Below are positions 11,202 to 23,400 of a stretch of 50,653 nucleotides of DNA, piece by piece. Location of the stretch: assembly GCF_000003605.2 (NCBI RefSeq), contig NW_003137830.1, positions 549,638 to 600,290 of the forward strand, read 5' to 3'. The notes beneath the pieces are model-generated. The model saw nothing but the letters and a program-made list of their open reading frames with translations. It was not told the origin of the DNA and did no database searches. Source of the DNA: Saccoglossus kowalevskii. Taxonomy: Eukaryota; Hemichordata; Enteropneusta; Harrimaniidae. A program made the position numbers and the translations under genes. Position 1 is the first letter of the stretch; each line of letters starts with the position of its first letter.

Positions 11202-12588
11202 AGCTGTGGTGGTTTTATTAAATACTAGTAGTACGTTTCAGTACATCGTACATAAAGCTGCAAATTTATTTAGCTGAAATGCAAATGCAGAGTCTCTGCA
11301 AAGTCAGTATTATGTCAATAAATAAACTCAAAGTTCAAAGGTTGTCGCACTTCACGCGAGAATTCGTTTGATCAACTCGTTCACTAACTTATTCATTCAC
11401 CACATTTCATCCAAACTACTGGTGGCGATAAGTTTGTCATTCAAAATATTAACTCCTTTTAGTAATTAATAATAATATACAGCAATGAATTAATGTTTAT
11501 ATGCTATGTGAGTTATGTTTCAGTAGCCGTCTAATAAAACTATTGTGAAAGAGGCCGATATGGTGTTCATAGCAACAAGGAACATAGTCCGCCATATTGG
11601 ATTTTAGTAGAACTTCGAAATTCGGGAACATCAGCCGAAAGAGGTATTGTTCTACTTTCTTCGTTTTATTAAATTCAAATGTCGCTGGTAACACATATAT
11701 TAATTATACGACTTTACTTTTATACGTTTTATAACATTCGAGTGTGTGGGTTCTCTTTCGAAGCTCATATTTTTTTAAATATTGAATCGCGGTGTTCAGA
11801 TTTGTTTACATTCTGTCTGAAAATTTCTGATATCGTACCCAAATAGTTGATGATTTCACTTGATGACGCTTTGTGATATCATGGAAGGTAGACCTTCTAC
11901 CTTCCATGGCTACAGTAATGTTCACACTGTGAAAATATATAATAGGCATTGTATATATAATTTGTGGCGAAAAAAAAAAACTAATCATGGAGCTCACTGT
12001 TTTCTTTTCTTTACAAATTTTGTTCCTGTTAGTTCCTGAGTGTCTCCTCACTCATAACTCTAATCTCAACCATGCCCGTCTAGTGCCTCTCCCTTATTTC
12101 AATTGTATATACATGTGCACCTCTTCAGGTCACTTATAGTTATTTGGAGGGGCATATTGAATTACATTGGGGAGGGGCTTGATTGTTCGGGTTAGGATTC
12201 AGGTCTGGGGTAGGAAGTCTTAATTATTACTGCATAATCCAAATTATAAATTTTTGGCTTCCGTTTACTTTTTGACTTAAATTGCTTCGTCTGTTACACA
12301 AAAAATGCTCAGAGTTTGCTAAATGTGCCATTCTGATAGAATGTTCAGTGATTTTCTTTCAAATGTCAACAGTTTGTTTTGATCATTGTCATGTTGTGTG
12401 CGAGTCTACTAAGTTCAGTCTGTTCATTAAAAGTAGATATTTACTTATAAAATCTGATATAGTATATAATCAACAATTTTGAACAACTGTGCCCAGTGTG
12501 ATATAGGGAATGGGTTGGTCTATATTGTGTATTTCCATTAATGATTTAATCTTTCATCATTTTTATTTTTCAGTTTTTTTAAATAAAA
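11202..12588. promoter_or_regulatory. Head-to-head intergenic region of the GST-like gene and TTC29
   Basis: 1.39 kb separate the two divergent start codons. I see no TATA box that I would defend. The region holds a perfect 13-bp-stem hairpin (11880-11908). A pyrimidine tract with AG at 12572-12573 just before the TTC29 ATG suggests that TTC29 has a spliced 5' UTR. A shared promoter is inference from orientation. Confidence 0.45.
11880..11908. other. Perfect 13-bp-stem palindrome with 3-base loop
   Basis: CATGGAAGGTAGA - CCT - TCTACCTTCCATG is perfectly self-complementary around a three-base loop. It lies between the divergent GST-like and TTC29 genes. No inverted-repeat element ends or duplications flank it, so its origin is unclear. 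Confidence 0.9.
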
Positions 12589-15500
12589 ATGGCAGCACCA
12601 CTGCCAGCTATCCCGCCAGGGCAGGGCCATGGCCCTGGATTACAAACAATACAACAACACAGGGTGCCAAGCCCTCCCAGCAAAATTAGTACAGGAAGCA
12701 TTTCCAGATCAACTTACAGACCAGGACAGAGACTTATAGGCAAAAGGGAAAGAGAACAGCAAGCAAAACAGCAAATGCTACGAGCAAAACAGCCAGACCT
12801 TTCACACATGGACACAGCTAGGTTAGAACTCCTTTTTTGATACACTAATTTTTCAGGTCTCTGACCTCATGCAGTTTATTATATTGAAGGGCAAACCACT
12901 CAACCATAAAAATAAGTTATTTACGATGCCAAACACAAGCATGTGATTCAATGTGTAAGCCCTTTTCCAAAGTCGCATTTGTACATGTAAATGAATAATG
13001 CTCCTAGTCCTAGACTATTTTTCACCAATCATTCTTCTCCACATTATTTTTACAGATACAGGAATACATACTTCCACACATTGTGCGTAGAAATGTTAAA
13101 AGATGGTTTCCATAGATCTTTCTCTGAGCTATTTGCTCTCATCAAACGACAGAAAGCAGAAAGAGAAGCAGCAGGTCCAGATTCATTAATATGGAATTTA
13201 ACACTGTTAGAAGATGAATATGAGAAATTAGACAAATTAAAACAATACCTTACAGAAGCAGAAGCTGCACTCAGGCTAAGTAAGTATATTAAATGTCTAT
13301 TGAATCACACCCGCTTATGTAAAAGCCTTCTTAATAAAGTTTTAAATTACAGTATAAGTTCAGTAATAAGGCTTCCTGTGCATGGCTTGCAAATACTGTG
13401 GCAGCTAGAGCAATACTTTTAAGTCTTTAACTTAAGTAGTAAAATTAGCAATGAACTAAAATCAGTATTTACAATGTCCATGAGTTCTTTTTTATCTGGA
13501 CAACCTAAAATCTGTGCATGCAACGTGGGCTTGGATCCTGCTGCTGTACACGCTCAACACAACTCCTGGATGCAGTGGTAGTGGAAAATAGATTCCTCGT
13601 ATGAAGTTAGAATAAATGGTCCTAAAGGCACCAAGCAGAAAAATCTAAGTGGCAGATATTCGTTGAACAAATCATAAGGGGAATGCTTCACGTCATTGTT
13701 TTAATTGAAAGCCTGAATTAGAAATGTCAGTCAGAACATTCCGTGTAATGTGGTGGTCGTAGTGATATCTTATGATACTCATAAATGCATAGTAAATGAT
13801 GTTCAGCTGTTTGCATTGAACTTCTTAGCTGGATATCTTGCAAATATTGTAATTGTTGCATTTGATATGATACATACTAACGTACTACATCATACAGTGA
13901 AGGCTACTAACTAAATATATCCAATAATACAAAGTTTAATAGCAATCTGGTCAAAATATTAGTTAACGTTGTGCATACAGTAACAGGCTACTGCACAGAA
14001 TCATTTTTAACTTGTATTATGCAGTAATATCTCTTATAATTACAATTATTGCTCAGCGTCAGAAAAGTGTATACATGTACATGCATCTGTCCAGGGCACC
14101 ATGCACTCTATGCATTCAGGCAGCTATTTAAATGTCTACCATTGTGCCAACCAGGAATTTCATTAACACCATTATTAACATGAGGTCTCTTTCTGATAAA
14201 GTCACATAATTTTCATTTTTGTACCTTTTTTATTTGCACTCTACACATAAATATTGTAGAACAAAAAATATTCATTGGTTTTAATTTTAACAGATTTGAT
14301 GTTGCAGACATGCATTGAATTCACTGGTTTGTAAAAACAATACATTCTATTGTTAAATTTCAAGATTCACTGGATTTTAAATTAGCGCATTTAGCTGTCA
14401 CTTATCAGCAAAATAAAGAAAAATAAAAACAAATACTTAAGCCCATACAGTGTGGGATTGTATTAGTCTGTCTGACCCTATGATATCAAGTACTAAGTTT
14501 CAATGAAGATAATACACCTAATATACATGTATATCGGTATGTAGTAAATCATCATATTTATCTTGCAGGCAATATGGAGGCAGTCTATACAGCACAGCAT
14601 AAATTAGCAGAATATTTTAAAGCAATAGAAGATTACTGGTTATCAGATCATTTTTACACATTGTGTCTTGACACTAGCTTACAAATAAAAGGAGACGGGC
14701 GACGGAAAGAAGCTGAAGCCAACTGTAATATGGGTTTAGGATATGAACATAACAGTAAGTCCAATCACCAATTTCGCAGTACCTTTTTGTTTGATTTTCT
14801 TCTTTTGACCCTCATAAAAATTTATATATGCCAGATATTTGTCATTTTAATCTCACTTTTCCTGGTTATGCATATTAGGAGTATATGATAAAGCAGCAGA
14901 ACACTTCGAAACGTTTTATAAGCTATGCTCAAGGAATAAAAGCTGGAGAACAACAGATGGTGGCAGTTTGCATGCCATGTCATGTGATCATCTCATGAGG
15001 TTGTACACAACAATGGCAGAAAACTTTCAGAAAGCAGAGAAAAAAGATCTACAGCAGGCAATCCAGTATTTGCTGAAGGCGTTTGAAATGGCAAAAGAAA
15101 GTAAGTTAAAAACAAAGTAAAATGTTAGATTTGTCAATAGAGGGCAGCATCTGCTGCTGTGCGTCCACTGCACCTTCAATGCAATGCACATTTCCTAACT
15201 GACTATTTATTGTCAAAATCTGTTACTACAAAACTACAAAACACTGATAAACCAATTTTCATTTCATTCATTTGTTTGGTTTGGATCTCGACTTATTTGC
15301 TGTGTGTGTGAATTGGACCCAATCTTGGTGATTTTAGATCACTAGCATTTGCAAAGACTCAAGTTGTAAATGCATTATTTTTGTCCTGTAATTCTTCAGG
15401 TGGTGACACAGCTAAAGAAGGAGTGTCAAGTTATAAATTAGGTTTAGCATACAAAGATATTGGAGATCCTGAAACAGCACTCATGGTAAGGGGAAAAATC

Positions 15501-17900
15501 TGATAACATTTACTTTACTCTGATTCACTTTCTGATTTTGAGAACTATGAGAAGTCTCGATGAAGTATACTTTTTCTTTGTATATTATATAAAATAATGC
15601 AGTCTTGATGGTTTAACCATATTACAACATTGCTATATTATAACTGATTAGGACTCAGTTGACATAACGTTCTATTTTCCTATTTCCTAGTGTAGTTTTG
15701 TGTATGTAATCAATATGTTCTCAATCTCCAAACTGCATGGCAAATAATGCATTTTAATCTTTAAATTAAACCCTTCATTACCTTTCAGTATCATGAAGGT
15801 TACATGGAAATCTGTAAACAACTTGGAGATCAGGAAGGTATGGGAAAATCCTGTGAAGCCATAGCTGCTGCATATGAAAGGTGACTAATATTTGATTTTA
15901 AGTACGAGTACATGCATATACATGTACATTGTATGTAAACTACAGTAGTGACTGGAATTATACATAAATATATGTAATCGGTTTGTAGTTTTCTGTAAGT
16001 TATTAAACCTGTAAATTTATAGGAGTATATTTTTCAGGAAGCTAGGGTGGTAGAGAACATTTGTTCATATTTGTTTGTATTGTGGTACACCACCTGCAGC
16101 TATGAAAATGATTATGTTTGTACAGTGTGAATATGATGAACTCAGAAAGTGCCAAGATCTAGAAATAACTTCAATCTATTTTCCAATTGTTCACAATATT
16201 TATCTTAACCTAATCAACAAGGCTAAATGTTCTCATTCTATAATTGTGCTTTCAGGATGAGTTATTGAGTGTCTTAGAAATGAAATTGATGCATTTAGCA
16301 TAATAGTTCTCTCACAGCTAATAATGTACAAAAATATTATGTCAGTGGATCTAAACTCTGATATTGTTATTGGGTAGATTATTTATCAGTAATCTCAGTA
16401 GTATACAATTAATATTAGCATTATGGTATTTGATGTTTTTGTTTCTCATATTAGTTTCGTTCAGACCATGAAATATTCAACTGTTTTTGTACCTATACAT
16501 ATTTTGTTACTTTCAGTCAAGGCAAGGCTGAAGATGCTATACGTTACCTTGAGATGTTTGTTGAAGTGGCAGAAAAAAGCAAGCAAGAAAAAGCACTTGG
16601 CAGAGCATCAGCTTGCCTTGGTACCATATATAACATACAGGTAAGAGATAGTTTCGCGAACTTATTATTATCATGATTCAGTGTATACTTCATGTTTCAT
16701 TCCACAATTTACTACCTGTATATGCAATTTAAGAGGGGGCTTTGATGATTTTATTGTCTTGTCCACATCGTCTAATCATTATTGGTGGTTGTGAATTTTA
16801 TCTGTTCAGTAAAAGCTTCATAGATAGTCTGTAGAAGTCTGTATTACTTCAAATGCTGCAATGGTTGTGATGTTACAAAAGACACTTGTTATATGTCACA
16901 ACTTAAATAATACCTTTTTTGCTAAATTACTTGTTGGTTAGGTAATTTTTTTTTATTACTTCATGTTATAAATAATCTAAAATAATTTTTCTATTACAGG
17001 GCCAGTACCTGAAAGCGGCTGAATACTTTGGAAAAGCTTACAACATAGCACGTAGCACTGGTGATAACTTAGGTACCAGTGAGACAAGGGTGCACTATGG
17101 TATTGCCAGTGCACATCGCATCTTACTTAACTATACTGACTGTGTTGAGAAACCCTCAAAGAAAAGATTGGAGGCATTGATTTTATACAAGAATGGACGT
17201 GGTGAGCAGTTTGCTGAACCAGTCAAGGATAGCCCTCCTCCCAAAGGTAAATATATTGTGGAAGGAATATTCGTATGTATGATTTTCTCTTGCGTCAATA
17301 ATGCCCTAGTGAATTACCACAACTAGTTGTCTCCTAGCAAATCTGTGTGTGTCAGTGACACATCTTGTCGACTTAGGACACACTGTTGAGGAAAAACTGA
17401 TTTCAAGTTCTCGTCTTGATTATTCTGTTATTCTCAACCTATTTTACTGGTACATGTAAAGTGAATTAATTTTGTTTAACTTTCTTAAAAATATAATTAA
17501 AGGGGAAGACTATGTGAATGAAATGTTTGTCACCTTCCACAAAATTGATCCATTTTTTTACTTCAAAATTTTGATTAAGACCAGTACTGTACTCTACATG
17601 TATGTTCATTTGCACTAAAATAATAAATTATGGAAAATAAAAATGTGGCAAATATTGCAAAAAAAATTTGGCAGCAGAAATGATAGTGTTCAATCCGCTG
17701 ATTGGCAGCCATTGCGTTTTTACTTAGCCAAAAACATTAGACTCCTTTCCCTTGGTTATGACAATTCTTATTTATTGAAATTCGTGTTCTTTCTATTAGT
17801 TGAAGAGAAAAAGGAGGAGAAGAAGGAAGAGGAAAAAAAGGAAGAAAAAAGTGAGAATAAGGAAGAAGAAAAGACAGAGGAAAATGAGAAGAAAGATTGA
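12589..17900 (+). CDS. TTC29: Tetratricopeptide repeat protein 29 (axonemal/sperm flagellum protein)
   Basis: Nine exons: 12589-12821, 13056-13279, 14569-14754, 14879-15100, 15400-15485, 15789-15880, 16517-16640, 17000-17246 and 17800-17900. All junctions are GT-AG with matching phases, giving 504 residues. After a Pro/Gln-rich N-terminus, a conserved block (YRNTYFHTLCVEMLKDGFHR) leads into TPR helices: ALMYHEGYMEICKQLGDQEG, AIRYLEMFVEVAEKS, GQYLKAAEYFGKAYNIARST. TTC29 in vertebrates is needed for sperm flagella; I infer the same family role from sequence. The last exon encodes only a Glu/Lys repeat tail of about 33 residues, unlike the rest of the protein. Introns hold no recognised genes. 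It converges on p62A. Confidence 0.9.
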
Positions 17901-18816
17901 AAATATAACTAATTTCTCTGTATATGCAAGCATTCCACTGTACATAAATCATATCATTTTATAAACAAAATACTAAATAAGAGGAATTCTTTTAAGAACA
18001 CACAACATTTGAAATCGATTGAAGAACAAAAACTTACATAGGACTGTTTGCAGTATAGCCCTTGTGTGTTCTAATTCAGCATCCCACTTGGATGTTTTAT
18101 ACAGAGGTTCTTAAAATGTAGGCTGTAAATATTTTGTAATTGACTGTTTATTTTGTATAAAACTTGAAAGCATTTCAGTGCTTTTATAATGTGAGTTTAT
18201 TAACATGGTGTGCAGTGATACATATTGCGACACTCCTCCCCTTCACTTTATTTACAAACTGTTATCCATACTGTACGAGTTTTTTTTCTCAATTTAACAT
18301 TCAGTCTATTGTGTTGAGAATGAATAGGGATTGATATAATTAATATTATGCTGCTTGATTGAAGAAATATTGATTTAAGGAAGATGCCTTGAAATGTGTT
18401 GATACATCCCTCCTACCTGGTAAATAGATACAGGAAGTGTTTTTGTACAGTGTACAGTAGAAAAAATGAATGCAACAGTAAATATTTCTATCCTTCAATT
18501 GTCAGTACCATAGACACAAACCCATGACTTGCATGTGTATCACATGAATCCTGTCCATGTACCCTGCTTAATGTGTTCATTTCAAGACCGATACAGTCAA
18601 CATACCTGTTTTTTACCGTCCAGATTGGTAAATGCTCAAATAGTAACTATACTACCCCTGGTACTGTAGTTTACTTTGTTGTTTTCTGCAAGATGCTATT
18701 TATTTTCTGATTGTCTCACATTATTAAAAAGGGTACCCCTATTGATTAGATCTCTAGGTAATGCATTTTTATAATGCTTGCATGTACAAGATCATTGAAT
18801 GTATTATTTTATATCA

Positions 18817-18822
18817 AATAAA
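18817..18822 (+). terminator. Polyadenylation signal AATAAA for TTC29
   Basis: A canonical AATAAA lies about 0.9 kb after the TTC29 stop codon, followed by AT-rich sequence. Confidence 0.6.
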
Positions 18823-19867
18823 AATATATCTTGAAAATTGAATATCCTGTTGAAATATTCACACTATGCTTTGGATGCTTGCTTCTTTCCTTACTGCAAT
18901 GTTCGAAATTCATCATTTTTCAAATCATATTCTGAGTTTGCATCAAAAGTATCAAGAATGTTCTTGAAAAAATCAAATTTAGGTATAGGGTGAATAAATA
19001 ACTGTCTGGCTACATTATTTTTTCATACCACCTGATGCAAATTGCTTATTATGTGAATCACTGACACTAGAGGGCGCTGTGTCAATATGACTTAAGTTAA
19101 GAAACCAGAATACATATGCCCTCAAAGTGGTAATGAACTTTTGAGATGTGTATATGATTCATATATGGGTGAAAATGTCCATAACATAGAAAGTTGTATC
19201 GACTATTTCAATAATTGACAGAGGACCATTGCTTCTGTATTGCATAACGGATGTACGTATTGAATATTACTATATCAATAAGACTTACTAAATCAATAAT
19301 TGTAGAAGTGACAGTGGGCCATTGTACAACAGATTTAACTTCAGGGGCAACACAGCAAAGAATGATAAGGTATAATCCAGGGATGTACAAAAAAAATTCT
19401 AAACAAAGCATGTAAGTTTCAACAGTTTAATACCCATGCGGTAAATCCATACAAAGTTAAAAAATTAAATACCATTTCCTTAAAACTCTGATAAATTTAT
19501 TTATGTGGCAATAAGTTATTTGTGCTTTCATGAAATCTCTTAATGTAAACAGATTTCCAGGTAAATAACTTTATTTGGTGGAATATTGGCCTTTCTTCTT
19601 AACTGTGAAACTCAACATTTTGTCAATGCTTTCTACTGACTACGCAATATATTGATGAAAACAACCAATGCTGAGACTCAATCACCAAAATGTATTGCAG
19701 TGTTGACTCGTCCGTGCAATAAAACCGACAGCCATCCTACTTTTCCCCTCAATTTGAAATTTGAGAGTTTCGGTCCAACATGACCAGCTAAACATTTGTT
19801 TGATAGCTGGGTCAAGTGTCCCGAGGCATATGAAAATAGTTGTCTGTCTGCCTTCCACAAACGATAA

Positions 19868-20008
19868 TAAAAAGGACACACTGCATGGAACCCATGATTT
19901 TCCTTTCCTAGGCTTTCCCATACACAAGCTATATTAACTGGTAAACAGTAGAATTCTGTTATTCATTATTGTAGGAAACATTCATGGGTTCCTGCCAGTC
20001 CTTTTTTT
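19868..20008. repeat. Small foldback repeat (about 140 bp)
   Basis: GGAACCCATGA (19887-19897) pairs with TCATGGGTTCC (19982-19992), and outer AAAAAGGAC pairs with GTCCTTTTT (19999-20007). The arms continue imperfectly inward (TTTCCTTTCCT / AGGAAACAT). It is probably a MITE remnant. Confidence 0.6.
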
Positions 20009-20498
20009 TTGGTTATATACGATTAATATTGACTGACCCAGTGATGACATTTTAAAAATGTGCCAGCTTTATAATTGGCATAATATAATTTGTATCTGTA
20101 ATTCCCACTGATGGTTTAACAGTGAAATATACTCTAAATATATTGCCATATTTTGGTCGTATTAATTAAACAATTGAAAACGTGCATTATTGGTCTCATC
20201 TTCATAAATCCAAATAAATAAATAATGCAGTCATTTCAAAACTAATTTTTAAAATTTGGAGAGAAAAAAAGAATCCAAATCATAATCGAAAACAAATGGT
20301 TCAAATTGCATTTTTCAGAAAGATGTTTTGTGAAATGTTATCAGTCACTGGGTCATTTGTAGCGCATATCAATTAAGTCAACACATTTGAATACACCTAA
20401 ATAATGATAAAGCTAAAAACATATTTATAATGTGGATAAAATCAGTATCAGCAAATCCATGTCAAGTCACAATGTAGGTTCCATTGTAGTGGGTATGT

Positions 20499-23400
20499 TC
20501 ACTTTGCGTGATGGCCCATCTTGATAGCATCCAATGCACGACCAATATCACCACCCTTGGCTTCTAACAGGCTAGTTAACCAACCACCTTCATCATCAAA
20601 CCCCATAGCTTTCATCTGTTTCAATGCTTGTGCTAATCCACTATCTGTAATGAGATTTAACAACACTTTAGAAACATGACTGGCATGGTAGATGCTATTT
20701 ATCCCCACTTTCAATGTAACAATATGATCTTGATCCAAGTTCAAAAAACAATTACCTTTTGCAGGGGTGCCATCTTGGGGTGCAGAACTGACCGGGTCTT
20801 GTACAACTGTCCAATCATTTTCATCACTAGATCCACCTTGCCCTTCCTTGGCAGGAACATCAGTTTCCTGCAAGTCAAACGTAAATGAATATCTTATATA
20901 CAAAATAAATTGGGTAGTTTAATAAAAATTTTATCAAACCCTGAAAATATAATATATTAATTTTGGTTATTTATTTAGTCTTGTAAAATTACATTTAATA
21001 TGTTGGGAACAGCAAATCATAGGCTGTAATGTGAAGAGTTATGTATAGTAATTCATAATTTACCATTGGTGAAGCAGTTTCTTCATGATTCTTTGGAGTA
21101 TTCTCATTCATTGCTTCTTGGTTGTCAGTTGAAGTTGCTTCTTTAGCAGCACCAGCTTTTGCCTCAGCTTGAGCCTTGCGACGTTGGCATCTTCCACCTT
21201 GACCACCACGACCTCCACGTCCTCTACCACAACCATGTGGACCTCTTCCCCATGGATGACCAGGACCAGGACCTTTACCACAACGTTTACGCATACCATG
21301 GTGTTCTACATCAACGTCAACATCAATACCTGTGAAAACAAATCCAAATTATTATAAAATATGTTATGTTGGAATATTAAGAAACCACAATTTTTAAGGT
21401 TCTTGACATATCTATTTTTTTTTAACCGCACCTTTTTTTGTAAACATTGATAGTTGTTGTTTCCGTTCATTGAACATTGCCATTCTTCTAGGACAATGTA
21501 TTTGTTGACATCTTCTGGTTTGTTTACCACTGAAGACACAGAATTGGTAGGGTATTATGGGACTAATGTCTTGATCTCTGCATGGTCTTATTATCGGGTA
21601 AAATCCCCTTCTCTGCTGTTTCAGTTGCTGCACTTGGTGAAACCTTTTGAATCGTTTGCCACCAGAGAAACCAGATGGTCCTAGGGGTACATGGGTTCTA
21701 ATGAACCTATGACATTTAAAAGATCTAGGCATTGGGAAAAAATTTCCCCCATGTCGCCTCACTTTATGTCGTTGTAGCCATTCTGTCTTGTCTGCATTGG
21801 GAAAACAACGACCTGTACGAGGACTTGGTCGCATGTAATCTAAGCCAGTGCATGTTGCTACTTTATGAATTCTCTTTAGGTTTCGTTGCGGTAAACGTCT
21901 TATGAGTGGTCTTTTACGATGTTTTTTGTTTGCTTTAAAATTAATTGAAAAAAAATGTCTTTGTGAGATAAACTGAGGAATTAATCCAACTAGATATAGC
22001 AAAAGATGTAAGGAAAAGTGAGGTGACGGGAATGTAACCCAAAATTGTATCAGTTACCGTAAATCAACTTACCAAATGGTCCCAACATGTCAGCCACTGC
22101 ATCACCAACATTTTTCAGATACTCCTCCTGTGGGTTGGCCCCCTCAGTTGGATTCTCAGAAGCGCCTTCTTCGGCTGGTGCATCACCTTCAGGACACTTC
22201 TCTGTTTGTTCTTGGTTTCTTTGTCTCCACATACGGTTCCATTCCTGAGCCATTCTGGGACGTAAACCACCAGCAAAGAGTTGCCAGAGACCAGGACGGA
22301 AGGAGAATCCCTGTTTGGACAAGACATGTTGTGTAAAATATGGAGTCCAATACAACATGTAACTGAAAGCAAAGGATGCCATGTCTCATGGAACCTCAAC
22401 TACGAGTCAATTACTCTACAATTACTACAATCAATTTTAAATTCGAAATATCAGACACAATGCTCATAAAAGATCATTTAAACCAACTCACCCCCATATG
22501 GCTACGACCAATCTGTGGTTTACGAATCTTAATCATCTCATGATCTGGGTGAAGTCCTTTCTCCTCACACCCTTTACACAGATCATAGTCTGGACACACC
22601 GCACACTTGAAACGTGGTCCAAAGATTCGACCTTCGCATCCATCACAGATCACCCCGGGATGAAGGACTTTCTCACCACATTTTGACTCATCATGGGAGA
22701 CTTTTTTACCAGTCACTAAAATTAAAAGTGAACAGTTTTAAAACATAAAGATCAAATAACGATTAGAGTTTTATAGAAGAATGAATATTACAATCAGTCT
22801 ATAAATAAAATCAGTGTATGATGTCATAGAACCAAATTCTCCCATCATGCAATGCTTCAATTTTGATTGCATCATCCATCACCTCATTCCAGTTAAAATA
22901 GATACAGGCATGTTTGATACTCACGTTTGATGTAGACTCGGAAGATATCTTCACTGAGCTGACCAAGAGCGTCAACTAATTCTTCATCACTAGAGAAAGC
23001 AATCAAGTCACCCTCACTATCTGAAATATCCAAGAGAATTGAAATATAACTAATGTGTCACTGCAGTTTTTTGTTTTTAGTTGAATTGCAGTTCACAAAT
23101 TTACTTTCACTAAAAAATTTAATTATTTGTATGCCAACAGGACAGGTTGTTGTTTATTTGTATGCTTGAGGACAGGTTCTGAACATCCACAAATATTAAT
23201 TATTATTTATTTCTAATATAATATAAAAAAAAAAAAAACTGGCTATTTCATTCTATTAAAAAATGTCTGCCTTTCAATTTTGCAATGTAATGGTTTGTTG
23301 ACAATTTCGATTAAGTTAGGCAGGCTGTTCATGTCATGTGATAATTAGAAATAGAATATGACTACTGCAGCTGACACAACACAGCAATGACGCAGATAGA

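Larger units (their letters stand above)
17901..20498. other. TTC29 3' UTR and convergent intergenic region
   Basis: The TTC29 3' UTR probably extends to the AATAAA at 18817-18822. The remaining 1.7 kb to the p62A stop codon holds a small foldback (19868-20008) and the 3' UTR of p62A. Short open frames on the minus strand at 19678-19927 overlap the foldback and have no supporting homology. Confidence 0.6.

Noticed and set aside
21412-22002. Independent basic 196-codon gene starting MLYLVG
   Set aside because: The first 20-odd codons are intron sequence before a good splice acceptor, and homology with the p62B exon begins exactly at that acceptor. A p62 cassette exon explains it better.
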